From NCBI RefSeq assembly GCF_003337485.1, contig NZ_QPJJ01000002.1, forward strand, positions 1 through 64,000: a stretch of 64,000 bases of DNA. The letters run 5' to 3'. The translations under genes were made by a program, and so were the position numbers. Under the pieces are notes generated by a model. It saw only the letters and a program-made list of their open reading frames with translations. It did not search any database and had not been told where the DNA came from. Positions 36,862-46,228 of the stretch are shown here, one piece after another. This DNA is from Saliterribacillus persicus. GTDB lineage: Bacteria; Bacillota; Bacilli; Bacillales; Amphibacillaceae. Numbering within the stretch: position 1 is the first letter of the stretch; each line of letters opens with the position of its first letter.

Positions 36862-37987
36862 ATGAGATTATTAATCCTGATTTAAAATTAGAAGTTGATT
36901 GTCTTATATTTAGCTCTGGTACATACGTTATGGACTTAATATCGATTATTTTACCGGGTTGTTGATTTTCCACCATTTTAACAATTGCTTTAGCGGCATC
37001 TAACCCTAATTGACTCTTTGGATGCTTAACAGATGTGAATTTAACCTCTGAAAGTTCAGCAAGTGGAGAGTCATCATAACCCACAACTGATATATCCTTA
37101 GGGACACTTAAATCTTTATCACGAATGATTTGCATTACATTCAATATCAATTGATCATTATATCCAACCAATCCTGTTGGACAATTTATTTTACGTGATA
37201 ATATTTTTTCTAATTCTTCTACTGGCTTTGTCATTTCATCCAAAGTATTGTAGGTAACGATATTTTTAGGATCAATTGGTACATTATATTTACGATGTGC
37301 TTTAATGTAACCCTTTAATCTTTTTTGACCTTGTGAATCATCTGTTTTATGCATACAAACAATATTTTGGTGACCTAGTTGAATTAAATGCTCCGTCTGC
37401 AAGAAGCCCCCTTGCACGTCATCTAGCATAAAACTAATAGGCTCTAATTCATCATACACGGCGTTTATCATGACAAATGGCTTATTCATATTCTCTAACT
37501 GCAGATAATAATTGAGATTCGGATTAGCAGAGGCGCTATTGGTTGGTTCAATGATTACACCATCATAGTTTCCAGTTAGTAGCGTGGTTAATATTTGACG
37601 CTCTTTTTCATATTCGTTATGTGTATTAAATATACTCACGTGGTAACCATTTTCGCTTAAGTAGGATTCCGCTCCCCGAATGATAGAAGGAAATATATAT
37701 TCTGAAATAAAAGTTGTAACAATCGCAATATTTTTTTGAGTCTTGTTTGTTCTTTTATTGCTTTCTATATTGGCTCTATCAGCACAAAATGTTCCTGCTC
37801 CTTGCTCTCTATATAACCATCCTTCATTAACTAGCTCCCCAATTGCTAGTCTTACTGTGTGCCGACTCACGCTAAACTTTTTCATTAATTCACTTTCGGA
37901 ACTTATTTTTTCATGCGGATTAATTAACCCTTCTAAAATTTTAGATTTTATCGCATGTTTTATTTTTTTATATTTAGCTTCCAACAC
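36860..37987 (-). CDS. araR: Arabinose repressor AraR, copy 1 (GntR-LacI chimeric type)
   Basis: This 375-residue repressor has an N-terminal GntR winged helix (SESELMKKFSVSRHTVRLAIGELVNEGWLYREQG, interrupted here) in residues 1-70 and a C-terminal LacI/PurR-type sugar-binding domain (about 80-375) containing DGVIIEPTNSA and VVGYDDSPLAELS. AraR binds ATTTGTACGTACAAAT-type boxes and is released by arabinose. The start is GTG at 37987, four bases after a GGGGGG run. Its promoter carries a perfect-core AraR box after the -10, indicating autoregulation. Confidence 0.92.
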   Translation of the reverse strand: MLEAKYKKIKHAIKSKILEGLINPHEKISSESELMKKFSVSRHTVRLAIGELVNEGWLYREQGAGTFCADRANIESNKRTNKTQKNIAIVTTFISEYIFPSIIRGAESYLSENGYHVSIFNTHNEYEKERQILTTLLTGNYDGVIIEPTNSASANPNLNYYLQLENMNKPFVMINAVYDELEPISFMLDDVQGGFLQTEHLIQLGHQNIVCMHKTDDSQGQKRLKGYIKAHRKYNVPIDPKNIVTYNTLDEMTKPVEELEKILSRKINCPTGLVGYNDQLILNVMQIIRDKDLSVPKDISVVGYDDSPLAELSEVKFTSVKHPKSQLGLDAAKAIVKMVENQQPGKIIDIKSITYVPELNIRQSTSNFKSGLIIS

Positions 37988-38123
37988 AAATCCCCCCCTT
38001 TATGAAGCATAAATAGCACTTCTAATCATAGTTTGTTAAACAAATTAAGAAAATTAAAGAAATGGTGCTATAAATGATTATATAAACTTGTATTTCCTAA
38101 TCAATAACCTTAGATACAACAAA

Positions 38124-38137
38124 TGATAGCGTTTTCA
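38124..38137 (-). promoter_or_regulatory. Possible cre site in the araR copy 1 leader
   Basis: TGATAGCGTTTTCA matches the cre consensus with one mismatch. It is downstream of the promoter and AraR box. Confidence 0.4.
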
Positions 38138-38163
38138 ACGATGAGTTCATGTAGCTTTAAATT

Positions 38164-38207
38164 ATTTGTACGTACTAATATTATATCAAAATCAAGTGTT
38201 TTTACAA
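38164..38207 (-). promoter_or_regulatory. araR copy 1 promoter with AraR box
   Basis: The minus strand has -35 TTGTAA (38202-38207), a 16-bp spacer and -10 TATAAT (38180-38185). ATTTGTACGTACTAAT (38164-38179) follows at once over the expected start point and is the best AraR-box match in the window. Confidence 0.8.
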
Positions 38208-38333
38208 TAGGTTGTTCAGATATACTTTACATAGTTATAATAATTCATTGGTAGTTCTTTAAGTTTAGACATTATATTCAATGGCTTTAAAGCATCTTTT
38301 TTAGTCTAGCTTTTATTTAATTAAGTAAAACAA

Positions 38334-38360
38334 AAAGGCTACTCATTAACGAATAGCCTT
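38334..38360 (-). terminator. Intrinsic terminator after araR copy 2
   Basis: AAGGCTA (38335-38341) pairs with TAGCCTT (38354-38360), and the minus-strand tail is TTTTTG. It lies six bases past the stop codon. Confidence 0.65.
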
Positions 38361-38365
38361 GCATT

Positions 38366-39484
38366 TTATTTCTTATTCGCACCAGTTGAGCTTCTGTTAA
38401 CTAATTTTGGCTCAAATTGGATAGATTCTTGTGTCTTTTGATCTTTTCGTTGTATACCCTTCGAAGATTTTACCATGTCTAAGATCACTTTCGCTGCAAC
38501 TTCACCCATTTTACTTTTAGGATGATCGACAGTTGTAAGCTTTATTTCCGTTAATTCTGCCATAAACGAATTATCAAAGCCGACTATGGAAATATCTTCA
38601 GGAATTTTTAATTGGAATTCTCTAATAACGTCTAGTAGCTTTATAGCTAATTCATCATTGTAGCAAACAATAGCTGTTGGTTTATTGCCACTTGACTCTG
38701 CTAAAAACTTGCGCAGCATTTCTATTGGTTTCGTTGCTTTTTCCTGACTACTATAGGTCACTATGTTATTAGGTTGAATATCTACACCATTCATTCTGTG
38801 CGCCTTCAAATACCCTTTCATTCGCTTCGTGCCTTGGATATCATCATTTTTAAAAAAACCAGCAATATGTCGATGGCCTAGTTCAATAAGGTGCTCCGTT
38901 TGCAGCAATCCACCTTTTTCATCATCAATCGTAATACTTATTGGCTCTAGCTCATCGTAATAAGCGTTAATCATGATATAAGGTATATTCTGTCTTTCTA
39001 AATTTAAGTAATAATTAATATTTGGATTAGATAAAGCACTTCTAGTTGGCTCGATAATAACACCATCAAAATGCTGCGTAAGAATTTTCTCTAAAAATTT
39101 ACGCTCATTTTCATGATCATTATTTGTACTAAATAAACTCACTTGATAACCTTGCTGACTTAAATGGGATTCTGCTCCTCGAATAATAGATGGAAAGATA
39201 TAGTCAGAAATATGCGTCGTTATAATCGCTATATTTTTATGATTTCCAGGTTTAGCATTTTCCTCATCTTTAGACCTATCCGCACAAAAAGTCCCTGCAC
39301 CCTGTTCACGATACAGCCATCCTTGATTTACCAAGTCACCAATTGCCAACCGTACCGTATGTCTGCTCACACCAAATTCTTTCATTAATTCACTTTCAGA
39401 ACTTATTTTTTCATGCGGTTGGAAAGTACCGTTTAATATTTGTGATTTAATAGCTTGTTTTACAATACTATATTTTGTTTGCAT
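38366..39484 (-). CDS. AraR paralogue, copy 2 (GntR-LacI chimeric type)
   Basis: This 372-residue protein is closely similar to copy 1 throughout: the GntR domain differs at only a few positions (MKEFGVSRHTVRLAIGDLV) and the sensor domain keeps FDGVIIEPTRSA and SIVGFDNSFMAELT. Start ATG 39484 follows GAGGTG; the GTG at 39508 lies upstream of it. Unlike copy 1, no AraR box was found upstream. Near-identical recognition helices imply that both bind the same boxes, while differences in the sensor may give different inducers; this is inference. Confidence 0.88.
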   Translation of the reverse strand: MQTKYSIVKQAIKSQILNGTFQPHEKISSESELMKEFGVSRHTVRLAIGDLVNQGWLYREQGAGTFCADRSKDEENAKPGNHKNIAIITTHISDYIFPSIIRGAESHLSQQGYQVSLFSTNNDHENERKFLEKILTQHFDGVIIEPTRSALSNPNINYYLNLERQNIPYIMINAYYDELEPISITIDDEKGGLLQTEHLIELGHRHIAGFFKNDDIQGTKRMKGYLKAHRMNGVDIQPNNIVTYSSQEKATKPIEMLRKFLAESSGNKPTAIVCYNDELAIKLLDVIREFQLKIPEDISIVGFDNSFMAELTEIKLTTVDHPKSKMGEVAAKVILDMVKSSKGIQRKDQKTQESIQFEPKLVNRSSTGANKK

Positions 39485-39515
39485 TTTCTTACACCTCAGA
39501 ACCGTCACTTAGTAG

Positions 39516-39592
39516 AAGGATGTGCATCATCCTTATTTATAACGTAATTTGCCTATTATAAGCATAAAGCAATAACATAGAGTGTCAAGCAA
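39516..39592 (-). promoter_or_regulatory. Leader and likely promoter of araR copy 2
   Basis: The minus strand has TTGACA at about 39584-39589 and TATAAT 22 bp downstream; TATGCT at 16 bp is an alternative -10. The leader carries an AAGGATG/CATCCTT stem (39516-39534). No AraR box or cre is visible. Confidence 0.45.
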
Positions 39593-39730
39593 TCTTGCGT
39601 AATAAGTAGAAAAATGTTGTATACATGCTATAGAAGAATTTAATGGAAGGGTAAATCAAACTTATTATATAAGCATATTTTGTTGATGTATATCTTAGTA
39701 GAATTTTATACTATTAGGATGTGTATAAAT

Positions 39731-39765
39731 AATGCAGAGATTTACAAAAAGTAAATCTCTGCATT
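39731..39765 (-). terminator. Terminator hairpin after araA
   Basis: AATGCAGAGATTTAC (39731-39745) and GTAAATCTCTGCATT (39751-39765) form a perfect 15-bp stem, 16 bases past the araA stop. The tail is only moderately T-rich (ATTTAT). Confidence 0.8.
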
Positions 39766-39780
39766 ACTATGTTTTTAAGC

Positions 39781-41265
39781 TTATCTGTAAGTAGCTTCAT
39801 TCCATTTTAATTCATTTCTAAATTGACGTATTTTGGTGTCTTCATCAATGACAACACACTCAATCTTAGCCATATCTGCAAAATCATATAATTGTTCTGT
39901 AGTTACATCAAATGAGAACACAGTATGGTGTGCTCCACCTGCATAAATCCAAGCCTCTGTTCCTTCGCTTAAAGATGGCTCAGGTCTCCAAAGCACTTTT
40001 GCTACTGGTAAATTAGGTGTATCAATTTTAGGCTGTTCTGCTTTTACTTCGTTAATAACAAGACGATAACGTCCACCCATTTCTACTAATGAAGCGTTTA
40101 GAGCATCTCCTCCGCGTCCGTCAAATACAAGACGTGCTGGATCTTCTTTACCACCAATACCTAAAGGATTCACAACAATCTTAGGTTTTGTAGCTGAAAC
40201 TGTAGGACAGATTTCAAGCATGTGAGAACCTAATACCATTTCATTACCTGGCTCTAGGTGATACGTGTAATCCTCCATAAATGAAGTACCTTTGTTATCT
40301 GAAATTATCTTCATAAAACGAAGTAATGCCGCCGTTCTCCAATCACCTTCGCCTGCAAAGCCATACCCTTCAGCCATTAGACGCTGTGCAGCAAGACCTG
40401 GAAGCTGCTTCATACCATGTAAATCTTCAAAGTTAGTAGTAAATGCAGTGTAATTACCTTTAGCAAGGAAGGATTTTAATCCTAATTCAATGCGCCCTTG
40501 TTCTATAATAGAATCACGCACTGCACCTGGTTGTTTTGCTTCTTCAGGAATTTCATACAACTCTTCGTATTCCGCAAACAAAGCATCTAGTTCCTGGTCG
40601 GTTACTTTATTCATTTCTTCTACTAAGTCACCAATACCATAGTAATCCACTGTCCATCCAAATTTAATTTGAGCTTCTACTTTATCTCCATCTGTAACTG
40701 CAACGTTACGCATGTTATCTCCGAAACGCGCTACGCGAATGTTTGCACTTTCTGATACTGCTACAGCAGTCTTCATCCAATCGGAAACCTTTTTACTCAC
40801 ATTTTTATCTTGCCAATGACCTACTACTACTTTACGAGAAATATTCATACGCGTTCCAATAAAACCATATTCTCGGTCACCATGAGCGGCTTGGTTAGTG
40901 TTCATGAAGTCCATGTCAATTGAATCCCATGGGATATCACGATTATGCTGTGTATGAAGGTGTAGCAATGGTTTCTGTAATGATTTCAATCCTAAAATCC
41001 ACATTTTTGATGGAGAAAATGTGTGCATCCATGTAATTAGACCTGCACAATTTTCATCCGCATTTGCCTTTAAAACTAGGCTATGGATATCCTTAGAGGT
41101 AGTAAGAACATCTTTAAATTCAATTTCATACGCAAGATTTCCTTCTTTATTTAACCCCTCCACTACATTTCGTGAATTATCTGCAACTTCTTCTATCGTT
41201 TCTGGTCCATATAGGTGTTGGCTCCCTGTTACAAACCAAAATTTATAAGGCTGTACTTTTAACAT
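39781..41265 (-). CDS. araA: L-arabinose isomerase
   Basis: This 494-residue enzyme converts L-arabinose to L-ribulose. It begins with the family pattern PYKFWFVTGSQHLYGPE and has WMHTFSPSKMWILGL near 78, plus FAGEGDWRTAALLR and MEDYTYHLEPG, which surround the Mn-binding Glu/His residues. Length is standard. AAAGGAGGAAA precedes the ATG. It is last in the araD-araB-araA unit. Confidence 0.97.
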   Translation of the reverse strand: MLKVQPYKFWFVTGSQHLYGPETIEEVADNSRNVVEGLNKEGNLAYEIEFKDVLTTSKDIHSLVLKANADENCAGLITWMHTFSPSKMWILGLKSLQKPLLHLHTQHNRDIPWDSIDMDFMNTNQAAHGDREYGFIGTRMNISRKVVVGHWQDKNVSKKVSDWMKTAVAVSESANIRVARFGDNMRNVAVTDGDKVEAQIKFGWTVDYYGIGDLVEEMNKVTDQELDALFAEYEELYEIPEEAKQPGAVRDSIIEQGRIELGLKSFLAKGNYTAFTTNFEDLHGMKQLPGLAAQRLMAEGYGFAGEGDWRTAALLRFMKIISDNKGTSFMEDYTYHLEPGNEMVLGSHMLEICPTVSATKPKIVVNPLGIGGKEDPARLVFDGRGGDALNASLVEMGGRYRLVINEVKAEQPKIDTPNLPVAKVLWRPEPSLSEGTEAWIYAGGAHHTVFSFDVTTEQLYDFADMAKIECVVIDEDTKIRQFRNELKWNEATYR

Positions 41266-41283
41266 ATTAATTTCCTCCTTTTA

Positions 41284-42951
41284 TTATCCTTCTAAACGAA
41301 TTGCTTTAAGGCGTTTCATTACATTATTTTCACCGCGTCCAAAGTAATCATGCAGCTTAGCATATTCTTGATAAAGCTTTTCATATATAGCTACATTCTC
41401 TGGATTTGGTTTAATTACTTCTTTTTTCACGCGAGCCATTGCCTTCGCAGCATCTGTGATGGTGTCAAAACCACCAGCTTTTGTTCCCGCTGCTACCGCA
41501 CCAAACATAGCTGCACCTAATGCCGGTGTTTGCTTAGAAGCTGCAATTTTTATCGTGCGATTGGTTACATCTGCATAGATTTGCATCAAGAGTGCATTTT
41601 TTTGTGGCAAGCCTCCGCATACATACAATTCTTCAACAGCTACACCATTATTCTCGAAAGCATCTATTACTTTTCTTGTTCCAAAAGCTGTGGCTTCCAA
41701 TAAGGTTCTGTAAATTTCTTCAGGTTTCGTTTGTAAGGTCGTGCCTATGATTAGTCCACTAAGCTCTGTATCAACCAATACGGAACGATTTCCATTCCAC
41801 CAATCAAGCGCTATTAATCCAGTTTCACCCGGACGATATTTAGACGCTTCTCTTTCTAAAAATTGATGCACATTTATTCCTTCTTGTTTGGCGCTATCTT
41901 TCACATATCCCGGGACTGCCTGATCAACAAACCAAGCGAAAATATCACCTACTGCTGATTGACCAGCCTCATAGCCATACATCCCAGGAAGGATGCCGTC
42001 TTCTACAACCCCACACATGCCTTCTACTTCTTTTTCTTCTTCACTTAGCACTAGGTGGCAAATAGATGTACCCATCGTCATAACCATTTTTCCAGGTGTA
42101 GTCACGCCGACCGCTGGAACGGAAACATGCGCATCAACGTTCCCCACAGCTATCGCAACACCTTCCCTTAATCCGATAGCATTCGCCATTTCAGCAGTTA
42201 GTTCCCCAGCTTTCGTCCCGATAGCGACGACGTCACCACGAAGCTTTGTTTCCATTACATCTTCTAGTCTAGAATCTAAAGCTTTAAAGTAACCTTTGCT
42301 CGGATAACCCTTTTGTTTATGCCACATCGATTTATAACCAGCAGTACAGCTGTTTCTAACTAGGGTGCCAGATAATTGCGAAACCACCCAATCAGTAGCT
42401 TCGACAAATTTATCTGCTGCGTCGTATATTTCGGGAGCTTCTTCAAGTGTTTCCCATACTTTAGCAATCATCCACTCTGAGGAAATTTTACCTCCATAAC
42501 GGGGCAAAAAATCTTCATTTCTCTTTGCTGCCACTTCATTCATTTGGTTCGCATGACGTTGTGCTGCGTGGTGTTTCCACAGTTTAACCCAGCTATGGGG
42601 GTTATCCTTCCACTTTGAGTCAAACATTAATGGCACTCTGTTCTCATCTACAGGAAGCATGGTACAGGCTGTGAAATCAATCCCTAAACCAATTACGTCA
42701 TCTGGGTCTACTCCAGATTCCTTCATTACTGCCGGAATAGAATTTGTTAACACTTCGATATAATCAGCTGCATGCTCTAATGCCCAATCATACCCTAAAT
42801 TCACTTCAGAGTTAGGGAGCTTTTTCTCAATAACCCCATGAAAATAGGGAGTGACGTGATCCGCTATTTCTGAGCCATCTTTTAATGATACTAATACAGC
42901 TCTTCCTGATTCAGTTCCATAGTCAACACCTATCACGTACTTATTTACCAT
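41284..42951 (-). CDS. araB: L-ribulokinase
   Basis: This 555-residue FGGY-family kinase phosphorylates L-ribulose. The N-terminal phosphate loop [19 protein letters not shown] is present, with [14 protein letters not shown] and the C-terminal ATP-site segment [19 protein letters not shown]. It lies 18 bases after araD and 18 before araA. Confidence 0.96.
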   Translation of the reverse strand: MVNKYVIGVDYGTESGRAVLVSLKDGSEIADHVTPYFHGVIEKKLPNSEVNLGYDWALEHAADYIEVLTNSIPAVMKESGVDPDDVIGLGIDFTACTMLPVDENRVPLMFDSKWKDNPHSWVKLWKHHAAQRHANQMNEVAAKRNEDFLPRYGGKISSEWMIAKVWETLEEAPEIYDAADKFVEATDWVVSQLSGTLVRNSCTAGYKSMWHKQKGYPSKGYFKALDSRLEDVMETKLRGDVVAIGTKAGELTAEMANAIGLREGVAIAVGNVDAHVSVPAVGVTTPGKMVMTMGTSICHLVLSEEEKEVEGMCGVVEDGILPGMYGYEAGQSAVGDIFAWFVDQAVPGYVKDSAKQEGINVHQFLEREASKYRPGETGLIALDWWNGNRSVLVDTELSGLIIGTTLQTKPEEIYRTLLEATAFGTRKVIDAFENNGVAVEELYVCGGLPQKNALLMQIYADVTNRTIKIAASKQTPALGAAMFGAVAAGTKAGGFDTITDAAKAMARVKKEVIKPNPENVAIYEKLYQEYAKLHDYFGRGENNVMKRLKAIRLEG

Positions 42952-42969
42952 GCTGATACATCCTAAAAA

Positions 42970-43665
42970 TTATTTTTTATCTTGCCCATAATAAGCATTT
43001 GCTCCATGCTTTCTTAAGTAATGTTTATCTAATAAGTATTGGTCCATAGGTTTTGTATCTGGATTAATTTGATACGCTCTCAGTGCCATTTTAGCTACTT
43101 CTTCCACTACTACTGCATTATGAACCGCTTCATTGGGGTCTTTACCCCAGTTGAACGGTGCATGACTATGCACGAGTACACTTGGGATTCGATTTGGATC
43201 TATAGCCTGGAATGTTTCTACAATCACTTTACCTGTTTCCCATTCATATTCTCCTGTTACTTCTTCTTCTGTCATTCTTCTCGTACAAGGGATCTCTCCG
43301 TAAAAGTAATCCGCTTGCGTTGTACCTAAAGCTGGAATACCTTTACCAGCTTGAGCCCAGCTAGTCGCCCATGGAGAATGTGTATGCACAACACCACCGA
43401 TATTTGGAAACTTTTGATAAAGTAATCGATGTGTTGGTGTATCAGATGAAGGTTTTAAATCACCCTCTACAATATTTCCATCTAAATCTAAAACGACTAA
43501 ATCCTCCGCTTTTAGTTGGTCATAATCCACTCCACTTGGTTTAATAACCATTAAACCACTCTCTTTATCGTAACCGCTTACATTACCCCAAGTAAATGTT
43601 ACTAGACCGTATTTTGGCAGTGCCAAGTTTGCTTCAAGTACTTCTTGCTTCAGCTTTTCAAGCAT
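42970..43665 (-). CDS. araD: L-ribulose-5-phosphate 4-epimerase
   Basis: This 231-residue class II aldolase/epimerase yields D-xylulose-5-phosphate for the pentose phosphate pathway. The zinc ligands are in [12 protein letters not shown] near 94, and [12 protein letters not shown] near 166 holds a further His. GNVSGYD and SSDTPTH are phosphate-binding loops. It is the first gene of the ara operon here, with two AraR boxes upstream. Confidence 0.96.
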   Translation of the reverse strand: MLEKLKQEVLEANLALPKYGLVTFTWGNVSGYDKESGLMVIKPSGVDYDQLKAEDLVVLDLDGNIVEGDLKPSSDTPTHRLLYQKFPNIGGVVHTHSPWATSWAQAGKGIPALGTTQADYFYGEIPCTRRMTEEEVTGEYEWETGKVIVETFQAIDPNRIPSVLVHSHAPFNWGKDPNEAVHNAVVVEEVAKMALRAYQINPDTKPMDQYLLDKHYLRKHGANAYYGQDKK

Positions 43666-43702
43666 GCGTCACCAAACCTTTCTAAAAATTTACAAGGTTT
43701 AT

Positions 43703-43763
43703 CCTTGTACGTATGTGTAAACGTGTTTAATTTTATAATAATACAATTCGTACGTACATTCAA
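43703..43763 (-). promoter_or_regulatory. araDBA promoter with two AraR-like boxes
   Basis: On the minus strand, -35 TTGAAT (43758-43763) and -10 TATTAT (43735-43740) are 17 bp apart. AATTCGTACGTACATT (43745-43760) fills the spacer, and CCTTGTACGTATGTG (43703-43717) lies about 40 bp downstream. TACAAGG/CCTTGTA (43691-43709) adds an inverted repeat overlapping the second box. A weak cre (TGTAAACGTGTTTA, 43716-43729) may be present. Confidence 0.75.
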
Positions 43764-43898
43764 TAAGAATATAAATATTCATAAAATATTGTATACTTGC
43801 ACTAAAAATTTATACTTTTTTCACCATTTCGCCTAATAATTTATTTTCATTAAGCAAAATGATGAAAAAGTTTTGCTATTAATATATTTTACAACGCG

Positions 43899-44894
43899 CT
43901 ACTCATTAGCTTTCACGACATACCTTCCAACGACTTTCTCAGTTTTGAACTTTGTAAAGACTTCTTCTATTTCTGTTAAATCAATTTCTTTGGTCAAGGT
44001 TTTTAGATTAGCATTTTTAGCATAGGTCTCAATTTGTTTCCAAATGTACGCTCTTTTTTCAATAGGATATTGAACAGAATCAATTCCCACTAAAGATACG
44101 CCTCTTAGAATAAACGGAAAAACGCTTGTATCGACATTCGTGCCTCCTGCTAAGCCGCTTAATGCAACTACCCCTTGATAACTTATCTGACTTAAAATAG
44201 ATGCTAGCGTATTTCCGCCAACTGGATCAACAGCAGCTATATAAGTGCTCTTATCAATCATTCTATTTTTATCCGATAATACATCTTCTCTACTAATTAC
44301 TTCACTTGCTCCAAGCTCTTTTAAATAAGTTATTTCGTCTCCTTTTCCACTGCTAGCAACAATTTGAAATCCTTTTTCTTTCAACATCGTTATCGCAAGA
44401 GAGCCTACCCCTCCTGTTGCGCCCGTGACTAATACCTTTCCATCCTCTGGTTTGATTCCTTTTTCTAAAATTGCTTCAATAGACAATGCCGCAGTAAATC
44501 CAGCCGTCCCATACACCATTGCTTCTTTCAAAGACAAGTCTTTCGGTAAAGATACAAGCCAATCTCCTGGCAACACAGCATCCATTTGATATCCGCCGTC
44601 ACGCGAAACACCTAATCCAAACCCAGTTGCTACAACTTTATCTCCAGATTGAAACGAGGGATGTTTTGATTCTGTTACTACTCCAGATAGATCGATTCCT
44701 GGAATAATTGGATAGCTTTTCACTACTCTACTACTTTTCTCACTTGCCAATGCATCTTTATAATTCACACTAGAATATTTCACCTGTACGCGAACTTCGT
44801 TGTCTTTTAAACCAATTTTCTCCTTATTAATGTAACTTCCGGTTACGTTGTCACCCTCTTCTGATAATTGAAAAGCACGATTAATTGCTTCCAT
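43899..44894 (-). CDS. YhdH/YhfP-family medium-chain oxidoreductase
   Basis: This 331-residue zinc-independent MDR protein is of the acrylyl-CoA reductase/quinone oxidoreductase type. It has VNYKDALA near 44, PGIDLSGVV near 67 and the NADPH-binding VTGATGGVGSLA near 152. AAGGAGCTG precedes the ATG. Physiological substrate unknown. It is not functionally tied to its neighbours. Confidence 0.85.
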   Translation of the reverse strand: MEAINRAFQLSEEGDNVTGSYINKEKIGLKDNEVRVQVKYSSVNYKDALASEKSSRVVKSYPIIPGIDLSGVVTESKHPSFQSGDKVVATGFGLGVSRDGGYQMDAVLPGDWLVSLPKDLSLKEAMVYGTAGFTAALSIEAILEKGIKPEDGKVLVTGATGGVGSLAITMLKEKGFQIVASSGKGDEITYLKELGASEVISREDVLSDKNRMIDKSTYIAAVDPVGGNTLASILSQISYQGVVALSGLAGGTNVDTSVFPFILRGVSLVGIDSVQYPIEKRAYIWKQIETYAKNANLKTLTKEIDLTEIEEVFTKFKTEKVVGRYVVKANE

Positions 44895-45003
44895 TAAAAA
44901 CAGCTCCTTCAGTTCATTTATTTCTATTTCTAGATTAAATCCGATAATTTTCTTCTTATTTTAAAATGTAACACAGAAGGTATGTAGAGGTGAAGAAAAT
45001 GAA

Positions 45004-45034
45004 AAAAACTTGATTCAAATGTGAATCAAGTTTT
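45004..45034 (-). terminator. Intrinsic terminator after purU
   Basis: AAAACTTGATTC (45005-45016) and GAATCAAGTTTT (45023-45034) form a 12-bp stem with a TTTTTTTC tail on the minus strand, ten bases past the stop. Confidence 0.88.
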
Positions 45035-45044
45035 CATAAAACCG

Positions 45045-45944
45045 TTAAAAAACAATGGTTTTATTCCCATATACAATAATACGATCTTCAAGGTGCCATT
45101 TAACAGCCCTTGCTAAAACACTTCTTTCGATTGATTGCCCAATTTTTTTCATTGCTTCTGCATTGTCTCTGTGATCTACTCTACTGATGTCTTGCTCTAT
45201 GATTGGTCCTTCATCAAGATCATTCGTTACATAATGCGAGGTGGCGCCAATCAATTTAACTCCTCGATTATAGGCGCGTTCATAAGGCTTTGCCCCGATG
45301 AATGCTGGCAAAAAGGAATGGTGAATATTTATAATTTGATGCTGATACGTTTTAACAAAATCAGGTGTTAAAATCTGCATATATCTTGCTAAGATCAAAA
45401 CATCAACTTGATATTTTTCGATAAGTTCTTTTTGTTTCTCTTCTACTTCTCTTCTAATTTCTTTGTTAGCAGGAATATAGTAATACGGGATGCCTAGCGA
45501 CTCCACCATCTCTCTAGATGTTTCATGATTACTAATCACTAGAGAAATATCTGCCATTAAATCTCCACTTTGCCATTCCCATAACAACTCGAGTAAGCAG
45601 TGTGGCTCTTTTGATACAAAAACAGCTATCTTTTTTACTTCACTCACATATTTGAACGTTGCTTCTAAAGCGAATTGTTCTTTAATAGCTGTAAAATCAG
45701 ACTCCAGCTCTTTCGCTTTCTCTTTTAAATTAGGAATTTCAAATTCGATTCGAATGAAAAATTCTCCACCATGAGGGTCGGTTGAATATTGATTTGACTC
45801 AATAATATTCGCCCCATGATCAAACAAAAACTTTGAAACAGCTGCGACAATACCCGGCTGGTCTGCACAGTTAATTAATAATCTTGCACGATTCTTATTC
45901 TCTGATTGAAAGGAATCTAATTTTTCTTTTATATAGCTTTTCAT
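45045..45944 (-). CDS. purU: Formyltetrahydrofolate deformylase
   Basis: This 299-residue protein has an N-terminal ACT domain (RARLLINCADQPGIVAAVSKFL) and a C-terminal formyltransferase-fold domain with HHSFLPAFIGAKPYERAYNRGVK (split here) and LDEGPIIEQDISRVDH carrying the catalytic His/Asp. It hydrolyses 10-formyl-THF to formate and THF. The start is ATG 45944 with AGAGGG seven bases upstream; the longer frame to 46001 lacks such a site. Confidence 0.93.
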   Translation of the reverse strand: MKSYIKEKLDSFQSENKNRARLLINCADQPGIVAAVSKFLFDHGANIIESNQYSTDPHGGEFFIRIEFEIPNLKEKAKELESDFTAIKEQFALEATFKYVSEVKKIAVFVSKEPHCLLELLWEWQSGDLMADISLVISNHETSREMVESLGIPYYYIPANKEIRREVEEKQKELIEKYQVDVLILARYMQILTPDFVKTYQHQIINIHHSFLPAFIGAKPYERAYNRGVKLIGATSHYVTNDLDEGPIIEQDISRVDHRDNAEAMKKIGQSIERSVLARAVKWHLEDRIIVYGNKTIVF

Positions 45945-46014
45945 GTTAATCCCTCTTTGTTTCTTATACATATTTGACTTCCTCGATAAATTATAGCGCA
46001 AAAGATAGCTTAAT

Positions 46015-46095
46015 TAAAGTGAGACTTCCATCAGTGAAGGTTTTTTTCACTGATGGTTAGCGAAACTTATCAGGAAGTTTAGCGACCGTTTTCTT
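46015..46095. repeat. 81-bp hairpin repeat, unit 1
   Basis: This starts TAAAGTGAGACTTCC and contains an ATCAGTGAA/TTCACTGAT stem and a second GCGAAACTT/AAGTTTAGC stem, ending GCGACCGTTTTCTT. A near-identical unit lies 131 bp on. No open reading frame is seen. Confidence 0.8.
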
Positions 46096-46145
46096 GGCGT
46101 AACATTATCATCTTACCTTAAAACTACGGACGCTTAACGCTGTGA

Positions 46146-46226
46146 TAAAGTGAGACTTCCATCAGTGAAGGTTTTTTTCACTGATGTTCAGCAAAACTCA
46201 TCAGGAGGTTTAGCGACCGTTTTCTT
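46146..46226. repeat. 81-bp hairpin repeat, unit 2
   Basis: This is a near-exact copy of the unit at 46015, with about five changes confined to the middle. It abuts the argD stop codon, and could end argD transcription by its hairpins, although no T-run follows. A divergent third copy appears at 56649-56681. Confidence 0.8.
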
Positions 46227-46228
46227 AT

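Larger units (their letters stand above)
37988..38334 (-). other. Intergenic region upstream of araR copy 1
   Basis: This gene-free stretch contains the autoregulated araR promoter, an AraR box and a possible cre, annotated separately. Nothing else was seen up to the araR copy 2 terminator. Confidence 0.5.
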
